Assembly: GCA_015227615.1 (NCBI GenBank)
Contig: JAALGZ010000002.1
Location: 124,001-188,000, forward strand
DNA from: Labyrinthula sp. Ha
Taxonomy: Eukaryota; Sar; Bigyra; Labyrinthulida; Labyrinthulaceae
DNA: 64,000 nt
Direction of reading: 5' to 3'
Position numbers and translations under genes: made by a program. Shown piece by piece: positions 31,339 to 41,489 of this stretch (within the stretch, counting starts at the first letter, position 1; each line of letters starts with the position of its first letter). Under the pieces are notes generated by a model. The model did not search any database and was not told the origin of the DNA. It saw only the letters and a program-made list of their open reading frames with translations.

Positions 31339-32154
31339 ATGGATTTGAATGAATTCAAGTCAACGATTGCAAATAATCCTTCAGCTTTCGCGAAATTATA
31401 TAACTTATGTAACCAGATTTTGACCAAGACATCGCAATCCATTCTTGGAAATTATTATTACATACTTTTATCACAAAAATTTCTGCTCTCGTTGCACATA
31501 CCACAGGGTCAAGAACTTGAAAAAGAACTCAGTATTCTCCAAGAGACCTTTCCGGAATCTAAAAAGGTTTTGAAGCTTGCAGCTAGGAAAAAAGATACCT
31601 CATCTGAAGCATTCTCCAAATTAAAAGACAAGGACGAGGCGTCATTTAATAGGTTAAAGATCTCTTCATTACTTTCAAACAACAACGAGAAAGAATCAAT
31701 TAAAAAGTTAACGGACCATTTGCAGGTGTATCAGAGTGACGAAAATTCCTGGAAACTTTTAGGAAAAATATTTATTAGAAAGGGTGATTTCAAATCAAGC
31801 AGTTTTTGCTTTGAGGAAGTAGTTTTGCTAAAGCCAGGTTGGGGAAATATGATTTTACTTGCAGAAAGTCGTTTGAGTGAGCTGAAGAATGTTCAGGGAT
31901 TGAGACAAGCAAGAGGATTGCTGAGTCAAGTTTTGCGGGTTAATGGAAATGATATAAGAGGGCTTTTTTCCATGCTGATTGCAACAAGAGACATCTCTGG
32001 GTTAAAGGACAAAGAAAAAGGAGATTTGACCAAACTTAACAAAGAATTATCAGGTTTTGCGGAGAAGAAGTTAAGAAAAGTCTTGAGCGAAACTTCGTGC
32101 AACCCAAAAATGAGAGAGCTGGCTTTAAAAGTGCTAGAAAATATCAAAAACTAA
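31339..32154 (+). CDS. EMC2: EMC2, ER membrane protein complex TPR subunit
   Basis: EMC2 is the cytosolic TPR scaffold of the ER membrane protein complex, which inserts tail-anchored and multi-pass proteins. Length is 271 aa, close to the usual 290 or so. The TPR region is recognisable: FNRLKISSLL (about 106-115), SWKLLGKIFIRKGDFKSSSF (about 140-160) with FCFEEVVLLKP after it, and VNGNDIRGLFSMLIA, matching the EMC2 block LNxRxMRALFGL. The frame opens at TTG 31318, but ATG 31339 is the first Met. It starts 35 bp after the frataxin stop and converges with the RING gene, leaving 19 bp between stops. Confidence 0.85.
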   Translation: MDLNEFKSTIANNPSAFAKLYNLCNQILTKTSQSILGNYYYILLSQKFLLSLHIPQGQELEKELSILQETFPESKKVLKLAARKKDTSSEAFSKLKDKDEASFNRLKISSLLSNNNEKESIKKLTDHLQVYQSDENSWKLLGKIFIRKGDFKSSSFCFEEVVLLKPGWGNMILLAESRLSELKNVQGLRQARGLLSQVLRVNGNDIRGLFSMLIATRDISGLKDKEKGDLTKLNKELSGFAEKKLRKVLSETSCNPKMRELALKVLENIKN

Positions 32155-32173
32155 TCCTGAATGGCTACTGCAG

Positions 32174-32458
32174 TTATTTCCTATAATAAATTTCGCTAAG
32201 ATGGCTTCTTATTCCACAGTATCTTCCGTAGTTTCTCATTGGTTCTGCTGCACCTAACACTCTGTGACTGCAATCGGCGTGAGGGCAGGTAAACTTCTTA
32301 TTGAATCTTTCGTTTTCAAAGTGAATTGCCACACAATTCTTGCAAAATGTGTGAAAACACTCGTGTATTGCCCAGGGATCCCTCCAAACTTGTTGGCACA
32401 AGGTGCATGTTAATTTAGAAACTATCTTCCTCTGAAGCTTAGCTTGGTTAGTTGTCAT
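32174..32458 (-). CDS. Small RING-finger protein
   Basis: A 94-aa protein that is mostly one RING domain, so probably an E3 ubiquitin ligase or ligase subunit. The zinc ligands are visible as Cys18, Cys21, Cys34, His36, Cys39, Cys42, Cys58 and Cys63 (C3HC4). The last pair is spaced by four residues (CPHADC) rather than the usual two. The IHECFHTFCKNC core resembles Polycomb-group RING proteins, but there is no room for their ubiquitin-like domain. ATG start, no intron. It converges on EMC2 with 19 bp between stop codons. Confidence 0.75.
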   Translation of the reverse strand: MTTNQAKLQRKIVSKLTCTLCQQVWRDPWAIHECFHTFCKNCVAIHFENERFNKKFTCPHADCSHRVLGAAEPMRNYGRYCGIRSHLSEIYYRK

Positions 32459-32740
32459 TCACAACTCCACTTATACAGTTAATATTAATTTTTATCAGGA
32501 TAATCTTGTTTAACTTTCCACAGAAAGTATCTTTGGCCACAGAGGAAAAATGTGTCGAATTTCGTTAGATTTATTGTTTATTTGCGCAATTCAAAATAGA
32601 AAATTTAAAATTGGATGAGCAAGTAGTTTCAGTAATGCACCATTGATTCTAATGTTTCATCATTCTCTTGGTTCTCCATTGTTACTCGTACTAGCATTAA
32701 ATTCTAATTACTTAAAAGTTACAAGGAACGTAACATATTT

Positions 32741-32758
32741 ATATATATATATATATAT
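32741..32758. repeat. AT dinucleotide microsatellite
   Basis: Uninterrupted AT run of about nine units in the intergenic DNA upstream of the RING gene. Confidence 0.85.
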
Positions 32759-33151
32759 GCATTTTCCTGTCCTTTGAGGAAAATAATTTAATTAATTTTA
32801 ACTTTTCCTGGCTTTCTTGTATCCTACTCGAAAGAACATTCAAGTATACCGATACTGACCCATCTCAAAGAATTTATTTTGCCTCTCGTTTCCTATAAAC
32901 TTATGTTCGTTAGCTTTAAGGAGCTAATGGGCAAAAAAACTTATTTATGAATCGGTTTTTTGCTAATTAACTCGTGCATTTGTTCCTTAGAGAAAGCGAT
33001 ACTAAATGCCGGAGCGATCTCTCAATTAAGGAACTGCTTTATTAATTGTTAATTCATCAATTAAAATTTTACCCATATCTTTATTATTCATTGATTCTGA
33101 TATTCCGTCAACCATGTTGACTAACTATTGATAAATACAATATTTTAAGTA

Positions 33152-33371
33152 ATAAATTGGACCACATCGCTTTGCGCCAAGCAACTAATAATTCCATATT
33201 TCATTTTTCCCTGTATGAAATTCTTCAACATGCGGGGGCATATTGCCCTGCTGCAGTCAATCATCAGTTTATTCTTACGACATATGACATTTTTATGTGA
33301 ATTTTCATAATATGTAAGAGCTAAATACATGTTTTGGTCCGTTTGGCCCAAAGTGGTGTGGCCCAATTTAT
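33152..33371. repeat. Small inverted-repeat (foldback) element
   Basis: The left arm at 33152-33180 (ATAAATTGGACCACATCG followed by CTTTGCGCCAA) is the reverse complement of 33343-33371 with 4 mismatches in 29 bp. The arms enclose about 160 bp. This also explains two opposed ORFs that share an LAQSxVxQFI peptide. It looks like a decayed MITE or foldback element; no transposase is visible. Confidence 0.6.
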
Positions 33372-36300
33372 TATTGATAACCAATTGATGATAAGAATAA
33401 GATTAGAAACGTTTGATAAAATTCAAAATCGCAATTCTCTTGTTGATAATCTGAATCTATACAATTTTCAATTAATTATTGATAATTTTCATCAAATCCA
33501 ATGCCTAGTTGCAATTTCCAAAACAAATCTTTGAGTAAAACTCACTGATAACTCTCCCATCTGGGACATAGTGTATGATTTAGTGGAGTATTCAAAATCT
33601 TGCTATTTTCCAAAACTTGGAGAAAACAGTTTCATATTTTTACAGCACTACCAATCAAACTTTTTCTCTTTTCATTAGAGGAAACAGTTACTAGTATTAC
33701 AGCTGATTTTCACATGTTTCACATCACCAATGGTTTAAAATATACGTTACTAGATCCAATGTACTAATTGCATGTCTGTAAAAGTTAGAAATATTTTCTT
33801 GAATCATATCAAGTCTGTGAAGAAAAGAGACGTTTTCAAATTCATGGCTAAAGGTAAAATTGGTCTTAGCTCGGGCCCAAGACCACTGAAACATACACAA
33901 ACCTTTGTAGCACAACAGTGTTGCCAATAATAGATCATTTTCTATTCTGATGATATAATATGCTTGCCCAATCTAAGTAAATATTAATTTCTATGGCATC
34001 AGTGTTTTTTCTAGGAATTGATTTCATTTTTGCCAGATAAGTTTGATTTTTCAGAGTAGAAAACCAAGATGTAAACTAAACTTGCTAGCAAAAGAGCAGT
34101 AAATTAGTGATCGAATTTGAAGTATATGCCATAATATGGAAATTGTTTGAATATTTTAAAATCGACCAGAAGCACGAATATTGGAATTGTTTGTTTTCAC
34201 AGGATCACATTCATTATTTAAAAACCATACATCATATTTCAAAAAGAATCTTCCACTTATCAAATTTTCATACATCACCTGGTTGTTACTAATGACCAAA
34301 AAGAATTAACGTTTGCCATATTGCTATAAACATTTATTCTAGAATAAAAATTCTTGACATTTTAATTATAGGCAATTTCGTTACAGAATAAGAAGATATT
34401 ATGACATATTCCTTTCTGTAGCACATTCTGCCTACTCTATTGAGCTTTTTATAGTTTCAATAAATATCTCAGTTATTCTTCAAGTGGTTTGGTAGGTATC
34501 GGCAAGAACTTCGTATTTTTACCTTTTTTATATGAAATAAAGAATTTAAGGTTTACCGCCATTGTTCTCAAGTAAGTAAATCTATTGCAAATTATCTTTA
34601 TTATTACGACTATTGTACCCAGAGAGAGTTGATATAGCTGCATATAGATGCCGAACTGAGTTAGTTAATTAAGAATGAAGAATTGATTTTATACATATTT
34701 TGGGTAAAGTTATTTTCTTACTCAGTTGCTATAAGATTGTATTCTTGCCTTTTTAAATGCTATATAGGGGATGAGAACTAGGTTACTTTGTACCAAGTAA
34801 AATCTTGTCTGGGGCAAATCAAAATAGGTGGAAGTGGCCTAAATTAAAAACCGAATAAGTGTACCAAAGGCTCGTCTGAACTTACTACAATGCTTTAGAC
34901 TGGCACATTCTTTGTTTCAAGTCCTTTTAGCTTCTATAAATGTAACTAAAGCCAACTAATTCTATGAATCTTAACTATTAATGAAAGCTAATCAAACCTT
35001 TGTTACCGTTCTTGATTGTCTTAACATTTTAATATCTCCTTAATACTCTTATTCTAGGTAACAGGTGCTTATAATCAGGTTCTAAATGATCTTTCTGTTA
35101 TACTTAGAGTACATTCTGATTACCAAGTGTGTTTTCCACTTTCCTATGTGATGCTACAATTAATAAATATTAAAACTACCAAAAAGTAACTATGTGATGT
35201 GGAACAACTTAAATATCTACTCACAAATTATATGAGATATAACATGTCCACAAAGTTCTCGAGTTGTCACCAATACAGTTTATAGAAGCATGCTGACATG
35301 GATTGTCATAAAAAATTGCTACATTTCATGTATAGCTATCTCACAACTGAAATTATTAAGCTTCAGTTGTTCTCAGCAATAAGGAAGAGTTAACCGAGGT
35401 TAATTTTTACACACACGTGTATGATACACGATGTGAAGAGGTGAATTACTCTATAATCCTTCTCCTGTAAAATTTATAACCAAATAAGAAAAATGCTCAA
35501 ACTTAAAATCACAATAACTTAGGAAACTATTCGTCAATTTGGCAATAATTTTTAAGAATTTAAGTACTTGGCTTTAGATCTGGTTATCTTAGCAGAATTA
35601 TGCCTTCCTTAATACTAAAGAATGACCTTATATGTGGTAAGACTTCTAAATCAATAGGGGACCACGCACCACTGGAGGAAATGTGGGATAATCGTAAGCA
35701 AAAGGGTATCAAAGCATTATGAATTGATCAAAGATTCATTTTAAGGCCTATTTCTCTTACTTCAATGCCGACCTTGGAAGAGGTTTTTTCATTTCACGTC
35801 CGCCCAGACTTTCGCCACAATCCTTCAAGTGGCTTATGAATGCAAACACTTATTGCTGCACTAAATAAAAAAATTCAACTTTCTTGCTTACTATCAGAAG
35901 TAAGTTTTTTGACTTTGTGTATCTCTAACTTTTCTTTCTAAGTACTCTGATCCAACGAATTATATGCAAGGAGACTATGAGTTCATTAATCTTTCTGATT
36001 TCCTGTATTGTACTTTCCGCAGATATAAATGTGAAACCAAAGAATTTGGCTGTTATGCTATGCAATTGATAATTTACCAAATACCAACATTGCGGTAAAT
36101 TGAGTTGATTATTCGCTTGTCTCTAGGTATACAACCATGGCAATGACTTGCACCTACATGAGGTTCTTTTATATAAGTCATTACTGCAAACACAACTAAC
36201 CTGGTTTCTTTATTGGATAAAACTTTGATATTATTTTGGAGCTATTTCTTTCCGCGTCTAACTACCTAGTTTTTTTCTTGTTACAGTGCAAAATTTACGC

Positions 36301-38921
36301 AGAAGTACCTACAACTACTTTGTTTTTTAGATGGTTCAAGAGCAATCCTGATAGATCTATAGCTTCTTCGATGGAGTATTTAAGAGGCTAAATTATTTTC
36401 AAACAATGTTAAGTTTTAAGTGATTGGAATCTTCAGGAGGTTTCTCCAAATTAAGCTATTTGATCTGGCTACCTAGGCTTGTTGTTGCATTTCCATTTAA
36501 TACCCCAATCCGTTGGGTAGAAGCATCACCAGCAGAAAAAATATTAAATGTCAAGGTAAAGAGATTTTAGTTCAGGTGTCTTAAGTACATGGATAAAATT
36601 AGTAACTGCAGAATATAAATTATTTTGTGAAAACCAGGTTAGGAAATCCTGAGGCGAATCTTCGCTTCCAGAATTTTCAAGCACTGCACGGCACTTTCCC
36701 TTGATGAAGCTGTGTCTCTGTCTTCCTAGAGACGCACTAGCTCCAATGATGTTATTTTTTAAGGGTTTCACATATGTGAATTGAGAAAACCTAAACTATT
36801 TTATAATATTTTCGAAACGAAAGACTTCATCAGTATTGATAATTTTGTTTTAATAAAGTAGATTTGACCTAGTTAAGTATTCTTTGATACTGTCATGAGA
36901 CTTCAATGCAAGCAATTGAATACCAACGACCCCTGAAGCTCCCAAACAACTGAAACCAGTTGCGATCATTATTCCTAAATGGTACTTGAAGACTAGAAGC
37001 ATTACATCAAGCTACAAGAGACCCCTGTTAATTTTCAGGTATCCCTTGTGCAAAAAAGTTTGCATCACCATCGCATGAATCAAGCGAGGGATAATACTAA
37101 CAATATTGGTAAACTGGAAAACAATTACCGTGTTGTGGAAACTTTTGGCCAAAGGTGACCAGTTCTTATATTGATACCTTCGCGATACTGATATTGTTGT
37201 GCCTAAAATCATTCAGAGGGATCGTCAATAAAGATTCTTTGTAACTCCTTTATGCAAACCGAACTCTGATCATCTTACCAGTAAAAAATCTTGTGATCTG
37301 TGATGATGCAGTAGTTACTATTAACGAGATAACTTCAGCAGATGGTTCTTGTTTCAACTCCACTTGGTACAAGACCTCACCTTTTTTCTACTGAGCGGAT
37401 GTAATTTAGCTCATTCTGGTGAATGGCTAAACCATTGCAAGTTGTTGCAAGACCTGTACTTAGTCTTGAGAATACACGTGATTCTGCTCCAATTACAATA
37501 GAAGAAACAACGTTTTGGATATTTATCTTTGATTTCCCGGAAGTACTTTTCCGATTCTGCATACTCTAATGACTCGCTAGTTTACCTGGAATATAGAAAG
37601 TTTTATGGTTTGAAAATACCTTTTTCATTTTGTTCCATTTAATTAATAGTTAAATATTTATTTCTTAATATAGTTATATCTAGATGGAGTATTTCTCATT
37701 TCATCGAGTTTAGTCTTCAGTTTCTTCCAAATAGTATTATGTCCTTAATTTAATATATATGATATTTCAGTCGAATTTTTAGATTTTACAAAAGAAATGA
37801 TCAAAACCGATGAAGAATTCACCGAGTTACGGTGACATTAAGTTTGAATCTTACGTGTTGTGTTGGTCATTTACTTTCCAGATCATGCATTATGCGGTTA
37901 TGTACCACTTTATGAACTGTATAAACACATGTTCATGAAAAATTTCCCCAAGAGTTAAGGAACAACGGCGTGAACTATGGAAGTACAACTTTGCCAACCA
38001 TAAATCTTTCCTCAGGTGAAGGTTTAGACACTAAGTAGCAATCAAAACCCGCAAACTCGAATCTGCTCGACTTAATATAAGCGCTATGCAGAGTAAGCGA
38101 TGGAATGAAAAGGGGAATTATCTCGACAATTAAGTGATGATAGAGAATATTTTTAGAAAACGTCTCCTTTTTACTATGATTAAATCTAATAAACTGTAGC
38201 CTTCAAAGGAAAACAGCACAAATCCAACGGCAATGTGAAGAAAACTCTAGAAATTTTGCTCGGTATCAGCTGACGAGTTTCACAATAGAAATCTCCTTCT
38301 AAATGTTCCTCATATCACCTCTCATGTTACTGAATCATTATTTGAAGAAACAATAAAATGAACCAGTCCCAATATCGTGAAAATTGAACCTTTAACTACA
38401 GATGGCGGAGATTCTCCTTATCTAGCTGGAGCAAGCGCAATATAATCTAGAATTTGCTCTGGAACATCGACACTGGAAACCAATTCTAGCTTTTTTTTCT
38501 CAAGCCATATGGTTTGAGATTTGGATTGAAACCTATCAGTGGTGGAAAGGTTTTGGTTGAACTTTATATAGATCTTAATTAATAAGTAACTTCATTTATA
38601 ATTTCCATGCTCTAGATGATTTTAAAAAAGACAGAAGTTGCCAAGATAAAGTCAAGCAAAGTGGTAAAAGAACTTTGTCCAAGACACTAAAACCATTAGT
38701 CTACTTAATTTATCTAATTATTATTTTGTTTGTTATTTTGAGCACCACTTACATATCATTTTGATATTGTTTGGTCAATTCTCTGCTAAAATTCTTACTC
38801 GAAAGTCAGTCCAACCTTAAGTGTACAATAAAACAAGTGTTCTTTATTTATTGCAAACTTTTCCAAGTTGAACTATATAGTAATTAAATGCACCAGTTAC
38901 CATATCCAAATTTGGATCAGA

Positions 38922-38935
38922 TTGCCCAAAATGAT
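38922..38935 (+). promoter_or_regulatory. TTGCCCAAAATGAT motif upstream of acyltransferase
   Basis: Identical 14-bp copy of the string before H2B, in the same orientation, ending 54 bp before the ATG. ACATTC follows within 20 bp at both loci. Suggests a shared promoter element. Confidence 0.45.
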
Positions 38936-38989
38936 CACATTCGGGAACATATCTAAAAGCAAAGAATAGAAAACTGTACTCCTTCTAGC

Positions 38990-39955
38990 ATGCAACAAGA
39001 CGACGTATTTTCCAAAGTTAAAGATTATCTCACTACTGTGTTCTTATTAAGTCATTATTTCCTCGGTGGGGCAATTTTATTAACTTACCAAACATTATTA
39101 GAAGCGTTTGGGGAGAGACCACAGCTAAATAAGACATGCGAGTTTCATTCGTTTGTACAACACTGGTGCTGGGGACTTAATCCTTTCTGGTCAAGACAAG
39201 TTTTTTATTCAACCCCAAAGGAAGAACTTAACTCTAAACCTCGTCTATATGTCTCAAACCACACAAGCTACGCAGATTTCATGTTGGTGGCAGGAGCTGG
39301 ATTGAACAACATTGGAGTCGCAAGAGGTGATTTACTTAAGCTTCCAATAGCAGGCCCTGTTTTCAAAAATGCTGGGATGCTTCCCGTTCACTTTATTAGA
39401 AAACCTGATGGAAGATGGGGAACAGTTGCAGAAAAAACAAAGGAAATGATGGACAGGGCCCAGAAGTACATGAGTGAGGATATTTCAGTTTTGGTTATGC
39501 CTGAAGGAAAAGCTCACATAGGCGATGATTTATCCGATTTTAAACCTGGAATGTTTAAATTAGCAAAAGGTATTGATGTTGTTCCTATGGCAACATCTGG
39601 TGCAGCAGCTTTGTGGCCTATGGTAAGGGAAGGTGTTCCTGGTTTCCGTTTTGGACGTGGTAATGCCATATTAAGTGTTGGTGATCCAATGGAACCGTTA
39701 GAATGTAAGGAAATGAAAACAATTAACGGAGAAGAAAAGTTTTTTGATATGGTGGAAAAAAAATATTTTGTAAAGTTTGGTGATTCCGATTGGGAAGAAT
39801 ATTTAAGACCGCAGATAGAAGAAGGATTAGAAAAGATAATAAAGTTGAACGAGATAGAAAGTTTTGATGAGGATTACGAAAATATTGTTTTAAATATTTT
39901 TGTTGCATGTGTTAGAACTATGGTTAAGATAATGAAGGTAAAGTTAGAAAAATAA
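38990..39955 (+). CDS. PlsC-family glycerolipid acyltransferase
   Basis: Probable 1-acylglycerol-3-phosphate or related acyltransferase of glycerolipid synthesis. The 321-aa protein has a hydrophobic N-terminal segment (about 12-36) that may be a membrane anchor. It has the catalytic HX4D motif in NHTSYAD (His91, Asp96), then the LPIAGPVFKNAGMLPV block. The substrate-binding PEGKAH motif is at 171-176, followed by FKPGMFKLA. The exact acyl acceptor cannot be told from sequence. ATG start, no intron. The gene converges on the second Cdh1-like gene with 103 bp between stops, and the large inverted duplication begins at the very next base after its stop codon. Confidence 0.88.
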   Translation: MQQDDVFSKVKDYLTTVFLLSHYFLGGAILLTYQTLLEAFGERPQLNKTCEFHSFVQHWCWGLNPFWSRQVFYSTPKEELNSKPRLYVSNHTSYADFMLVAGAGLNNIGVARGDLLKLPIAGPVFKNAGMLPVHFIRKPDGRWGTVAEKTKEMMDRAQKYMSEDISVLVMPEGKAHIGDDLSDFKPGMFKLAKGIDVVPMATSGAAALWPMVREGVPGFRFGRGNAILSVGDPMEPLECKEMKTINGEEKFFDMVEKKYFVKFGDSDWEEYLRPQIEEGLEKIIKLNEIESFDEDYENIVLNIFVACVRTMVKIMKVKLEK

Positions 39956-40058
39956 ATTATTTAAAGTTTAATAATAATACAGAAAAACAAAAATTACCTA
40001 AAACAACATAACACAAACCTGTTTCACGACACTAACCTAAAAAATATAAGAAATAAAA

Positions 40059-41393
40059 TTATTGTCTTCCCATCCTCAGTCTTGAGAAGGGTGAGAGTTC
40101 AAACTCATTATCTTTTTTTTGTTTCTTATTCTCCAATATTGAATTTGTTTCAAACATTTTCCAAAACATCAAAGTTTCATCTGCACCAATAGTCAGCAGT
40201 GTATTTTGACAAGGAGAAACAACACTTTGTATAATTCTTCCTTTGTGCGAATGTTTTTGCAAATCTTTCTTCAATTCAAGCTCATTAGACCAGAGTTTTA
40301 TTTCACCACTTTCATGAGTAGAAACAATTTCCATAAACTTTGATTTATCTCCTGAAAAGTGAACAGAAGTGATTTCAGATCCTGTGTTTCTTGAAGAAAA
40401 AAGAGGTTTATCACAAGCAACATTCCAAATATTAATTTGTTCATCTGCACCTGTTGCCAAAATATCTGACTTTAGTGGATTCCAATTCAACGCTTTCACT
40501 GCATTTTTATGTTTTCTAATAGTTTTCAAAGGTTTTAGTTTATATTCAGAAGTTGAGTGTTTTCTTATATCCCATATTTTTACCACTCCTTCACAATCTC
40601 CAGTAGAAAGTAAGTTTCCATTTTCAGATCCTTGAAAATTCCAAGCAGTAGAATTTACACAAGAAATATCTTTTGAGTGTCTAAACTTTATTACTGCACT
40701 CTCTCTTTGACGAAAGTCATGAGATATAATTCTTTCGTTGTTTCCAGTTGTTGTAAAAATTCCATATTTTGTGTTTAAGCAAATTGAATTTATTCTTGAT
40801 TTCTGACCACGAAAACTTCTTATAGATTTTCCATTTAAAGTATCAACTAAAATTCCTTTCTCATTTTCAGTTCCTAAAACTAAAAAAGAATCTCTTTTAT
40901 TTGAAAACTTTACAGCTGTGATAATATTTTCATCTTCTTCTCCCTCAGTACAAAAAAGTTCTTTTGTTTCACCAGTATTTCCATCCCATAAATAAACTAT
41001 ATCTGATAAAGAAACAGCAACTTTATTATCAATACTCCAATCAATTGGATTATTCTTAAAGTCATCAACGACTGCAGGTGCATCAAGAATTCTTTCAGGT
41101 TTAGAAGAAATATGTCTCTTGTATTTTGTTCTAGGTTTAATATCTTGAACAAGAAAAGATCCCATAGTTGTATTCATAGTGCTAGAAGTTGATTCATCAT
41201 AAGATAAAATCTGTCTTCTACTTTTTCTTACTCCAAGGATATTTTCTAACTCTTGAACTGTAGCTTTGTCACTCATTCCTGGTTCCAGATCAGAATAAAT
41301 ATCATACACTCTGGGAGACATACTTGTTCGAGGAATAAGACGATCACTATCTCCTACGTCCTCAATTTCTCTCTTTCTTTTTTCTCTGAACAT
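40059..41393 (-). CDS. Cdh1/Fizzy-related-like APC/C activator, copy B
   Basis: Second intact copy of the gene at 9801-11135, on the opposite strand. It differs at three residues: Met/Ile in the YDxYSDLEP segment, Phe/Cys in NVAxDKPLF, and Asn/Met in SKFxEIVS (a two-base change). Four silent changes bring the total to eight in 1,335 bp. The C-box-like DRLIP, the LDAPxxxDDF hallmark, the WD40 blades and the unusual MGRQ end after FSRLR are all kept, so both copies look functional. It converges with the acyltransferase gene and shares the duplicated divergent promoter with the 491-aa gene. Confidence 0.9.
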   Translation of the reverse strand: MFREKRKREIEDVGDSDRLIPRTSMSPRVYDIYSDLEPGMSDKATVQELENILGVRKSRRQILSYDESTSSTMNTTMGSFLVQDIKPRTKYKRHISSKPERILDAPAVVDDFKNNPIDWSIDNKVAVSLSDIVYLWDGNTGETKELFCTEGEEDENIITAVKFSNKRDSFLVLGTENEKGILVDTLNGKSIRSFRGQKSRINSICLNTKYGIFTTTGNNERIISHDFRQRESAVIKFRHSKDISCVNSTAWNFQGSENGNLLSTGDCEGVVKIWDIRKHSTSEYKLKPLKTIRKHKNAVKALNWNPLKSDILATGADEQINIWNVACDKPLFSSRNTGSEITSVHFSGDKSKFMEIVSTHESGEIKLWSNELELKKDLQKHSHKGRIIQSVVSPCQNTLLTIGADETLMFWKMFETNSILENKKQKKDNEFELSPFSRLRMGRQ

Positions 41394-41489
41394 TTTTTTT
41401 AAGTTTGAATTTGCTTTTCAAAGCGTCCCTAAATATGACCAAATAGTACATCACTTAACCAATCAAATTCTTTAACCAATCATATTTTA
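41394..41489. promoter_or_regulatory. Bidirectional promoter with paired CCAAT boxes, copy B
   Basis: TTAACCAATC occurs at 41455-41464 and 41472-41481, the same pair as in copy A in the opposite orientation. Only two substitutions separate the two promoter copies, neither in the paired boxes. Confidence 0.5.

Larger units (their letters stand above)
32459..38989. other. Gene desert with inverted-repeat element and possible gene relic
   Basis: No confirmed gene over 6.5 kb. An AT dinucleotide run is at 32741-32758. A small inverted repeat is at 33152-33371, embedded in diverged AT-rich repeat sequence (about 33040-33500). At 36544-37562 on the minus strand several open stretches in different frames may be exons or a decayed gene (see findings). 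The rest shows nothing recognisable. Confidence 0.5.

Noticed and set aside
33145-33534. Two opposed ORFs sharing an LAQSxVxQFI peptide
   Set aside because: The shared peptide is explained by the inverted repeat at 33152-33371, not by related proteins.
37800-38600. Apparent continuation of a decayed gene upstream of 37562
   Set aside because: Stop density in the best frame is only slightly below random, and the reading had to change frame; not distinguishable from chance by eye.
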